DNA of 64,000 bases. It comes from JBBQZU01 sp038207425. Its GTDB lineage: Bacteria; Bacteroidota; Bacteroidia; Flavobacteriales_D; Cryomorphaceae. A program made the translations under genes and the position numbers. The notes beneath the pieces were generated by a model that was not told the DNA's origin, ran no database searches, and worked only from the letters and a program-made list of their open reading frames with translations. The stretch spans positions 1-64,000 of the forward strand of contig JBBQZU010000007.1 of assembly GCA_038207425.1 (NCBI GenBank), read 5' to 3'. Shown here in pieces: positions 63,239 to 64,000 of the stretch; position 1 is the first letter of the stretch; every line of letters starts with the position of its first letter.

Positions 63239-63910
63239 TTAAAACCAATACCCCAATGAAATTCCGAAGCCGGTATTTTTTATTGAGTAATCGTTTTCGG
63301 GTATACGCTTATCATCAGGATTGATTTCAACTAAGCCCAATTGAGCATTAAGTTGAAGAAAGAGTCCATTTTGAAGTACATATCCGGTAAAGAAATTTGC
63401 TCCTACATCAAGAGCCTTCATATAGGGAGTAGCAATAGGGTCTGATGCAGAAACTTCATTTACAAATTCAATATCCTGCGTGTTGCTCTCATTTTCAGTA
63501 TCTGTAACATTTCCACCAATGGCATAGCCAATATAAGGCCCCAGGCCCAAAACCACATGCCCATTGCCAAGTGCTCCTTTATACTTAAAACTCAATGGTA
63601 GTTCTATATAGGAGAGCTTTGTGGTTGTGGTAATTGGCCCATCCACACGCTCACCACCCTTTGTTGAAAACAATAGCCCCGGTTGAAAATAAAATTCGGG
63701 TGCAATTGGGATCTCAGCCTGAGCGCCTACATGGAAGCCTGTTATCAAATTATTCTCTAATTTTTTGCCATCAAAATCAGTACCGGTCAGGTTCTGGAAG
63801 TTAACCCCCCCAATTATAGAAAATGAAGTTTTCGAATCGTTCAAGCTCTGGGCCTGAAGCATTGTGAAAGAAAAAATCATAAAAGCCAAGGTGATAAGGT
63901 TACTTTTCAT
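63239..63910 (-). CDS. Outer-membrane beta-barrel (porin-family) protein
   Basis: 223 aa from ATG at 63910 (MKSNLITLAFMIFSFTMLQA, signal peptide). The barrel begins TSFSIIGGVNFQNLTGTDFD, continues with FHVGAQAEIPIAPEFYFQPG and LSYIELPLSFKYKGALGNG and ends FGISLGYWF with the terminal aromatic. This is the PorT/porin-family type of 8-10 stranded barrel widespread in Bacteroidota. It is only distantly like the tandem pair at 43.5-45 kb. Function unknown. Confidence 0.85.
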   Translation of the reverse strand: MKSNLITLAFMIFSFTMLQAQSLNDSKTSFSIIGGVNFQNLTGTDFDGKKLENNLITGFHVGAQAEIPIAPEFYFQPGLLFSTKGGERVDGPITTTTKLSYIELPLSFKYKGALGNGHVVLGLGPYIGYAIGGNVTDTENESNTQDIEFVNEVSASDPIATPYMKALDVGANFFTGYVLQNGLFLQLNAQLGLVEINPDDKRIPENDYSIKNTGFGISLGYWF

Positions 63911-64000
63911 TTGTAATTTTTTAGTTTTCGCATTTCGCAATATTGGATCTGCGCATTCTGCTGATTAATGACAGATGGTTATTTAGACGCCTCATTATTT

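Overview
The window reads as chromosomal DNA of a Bacteroidota bacterium, most likely a flavobacterium-like member (the phylum is well supported, the family is inference). Supporting signs are TAnnTTTG promoter elements in front of many genes, a YPNP-type T9SS sorting tail (37873-38619), a gliding/T9SS-type C-terminal domain (54598-55665), DUF3276, DUF3810, DUF5683 and WbqC proteins, large Bacteroidota-type signal peptidases, leucine dehydrogenase, GTP-type PEP carboxykinase and a TonB receptor with a carboxypeptidase-like N-terminal domain. The DNA is moderately AT-rich. I found no tRNA, rRNA, CRISPR array, prophage or defence island.

Layout. 1-947: right end of a decayed ISAs1-family insertion sequence. 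1-9.4 kb: a 49-codon gene of unknown function, a periplasmic thioredoxin-like protein with a lipoprotein peptidyl-prolyl isomerase, a PIN-PhoH ATPase, a gene-poor stretch of about 700 bp (3942-4635), an acyltransferase, a DnaQ/GIY-YIG-like protein, and the operon nusB-DUF1573-yajC-coaE. 9.4-20.5 kb: leucine dehydrogenase divergent from an ABC exporter, DUF3276, an FMN reductase, a metallo-beta-lactamase-fold hydrolase, and a tight operon parA-parB-DUF5683-dapB-lepB-lepB paralogue-WbqC. 20.6-28.1 kb: acyl-CoA carboxylase, an SGNH lipoprotein, an outer-membrane-like protein, mtaB, inositol monophosphatase and pckG.

28.2-33.4 kb: a LOG protein, then a divergent pair made of a TonB receptor gene with two in-frame stop codons and a LytS-type kinase gene with one in-frame stop and one frameshift. 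The LytTR response regulator downstream is intact. This looks like recent decay of one sensing/uptake locus. 33.4-46 kb: glycosyltransferase, a DUF1800-DUF1501-T9SS cargo operon, M1 peptidase, FAD amine oxidase, lysA, two paralogous beta-barrel proteins and a DUF6263-like protein.

46-64 kb: a large zinc metalloprotease, a pRiA4b ORF-3-like protein with miaA, a TPR protein, a candidate small RNA near 50.75 kb, prolyl oligopeptidase, DUF3810, an ECF sigma factor with a membrane partner carrying PKD and T9SS-like domains, type II NADH dehydrogenase, a rhodanese-TIGR04282-TIGR04283 operon, an M28 peptidase, an acyl-ACP desaturase and a beta-barrel protein.

Most of the content is housekeeping (lysine/DAP synthesis, tRNA modification, protein export, chromosome partitioning, gluconeogenesis, acyl-CoA metabolism) mixed with envelope functions. 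The points most worth a second look are the signal peptidase paralogue that lacks the catalytic lysine, the sigma factor partner with a secretion-type C-terminal domain, the co-decayed receptor/kinase pair, and several genes whose promoter lies only 4-7 nt before the start codon.
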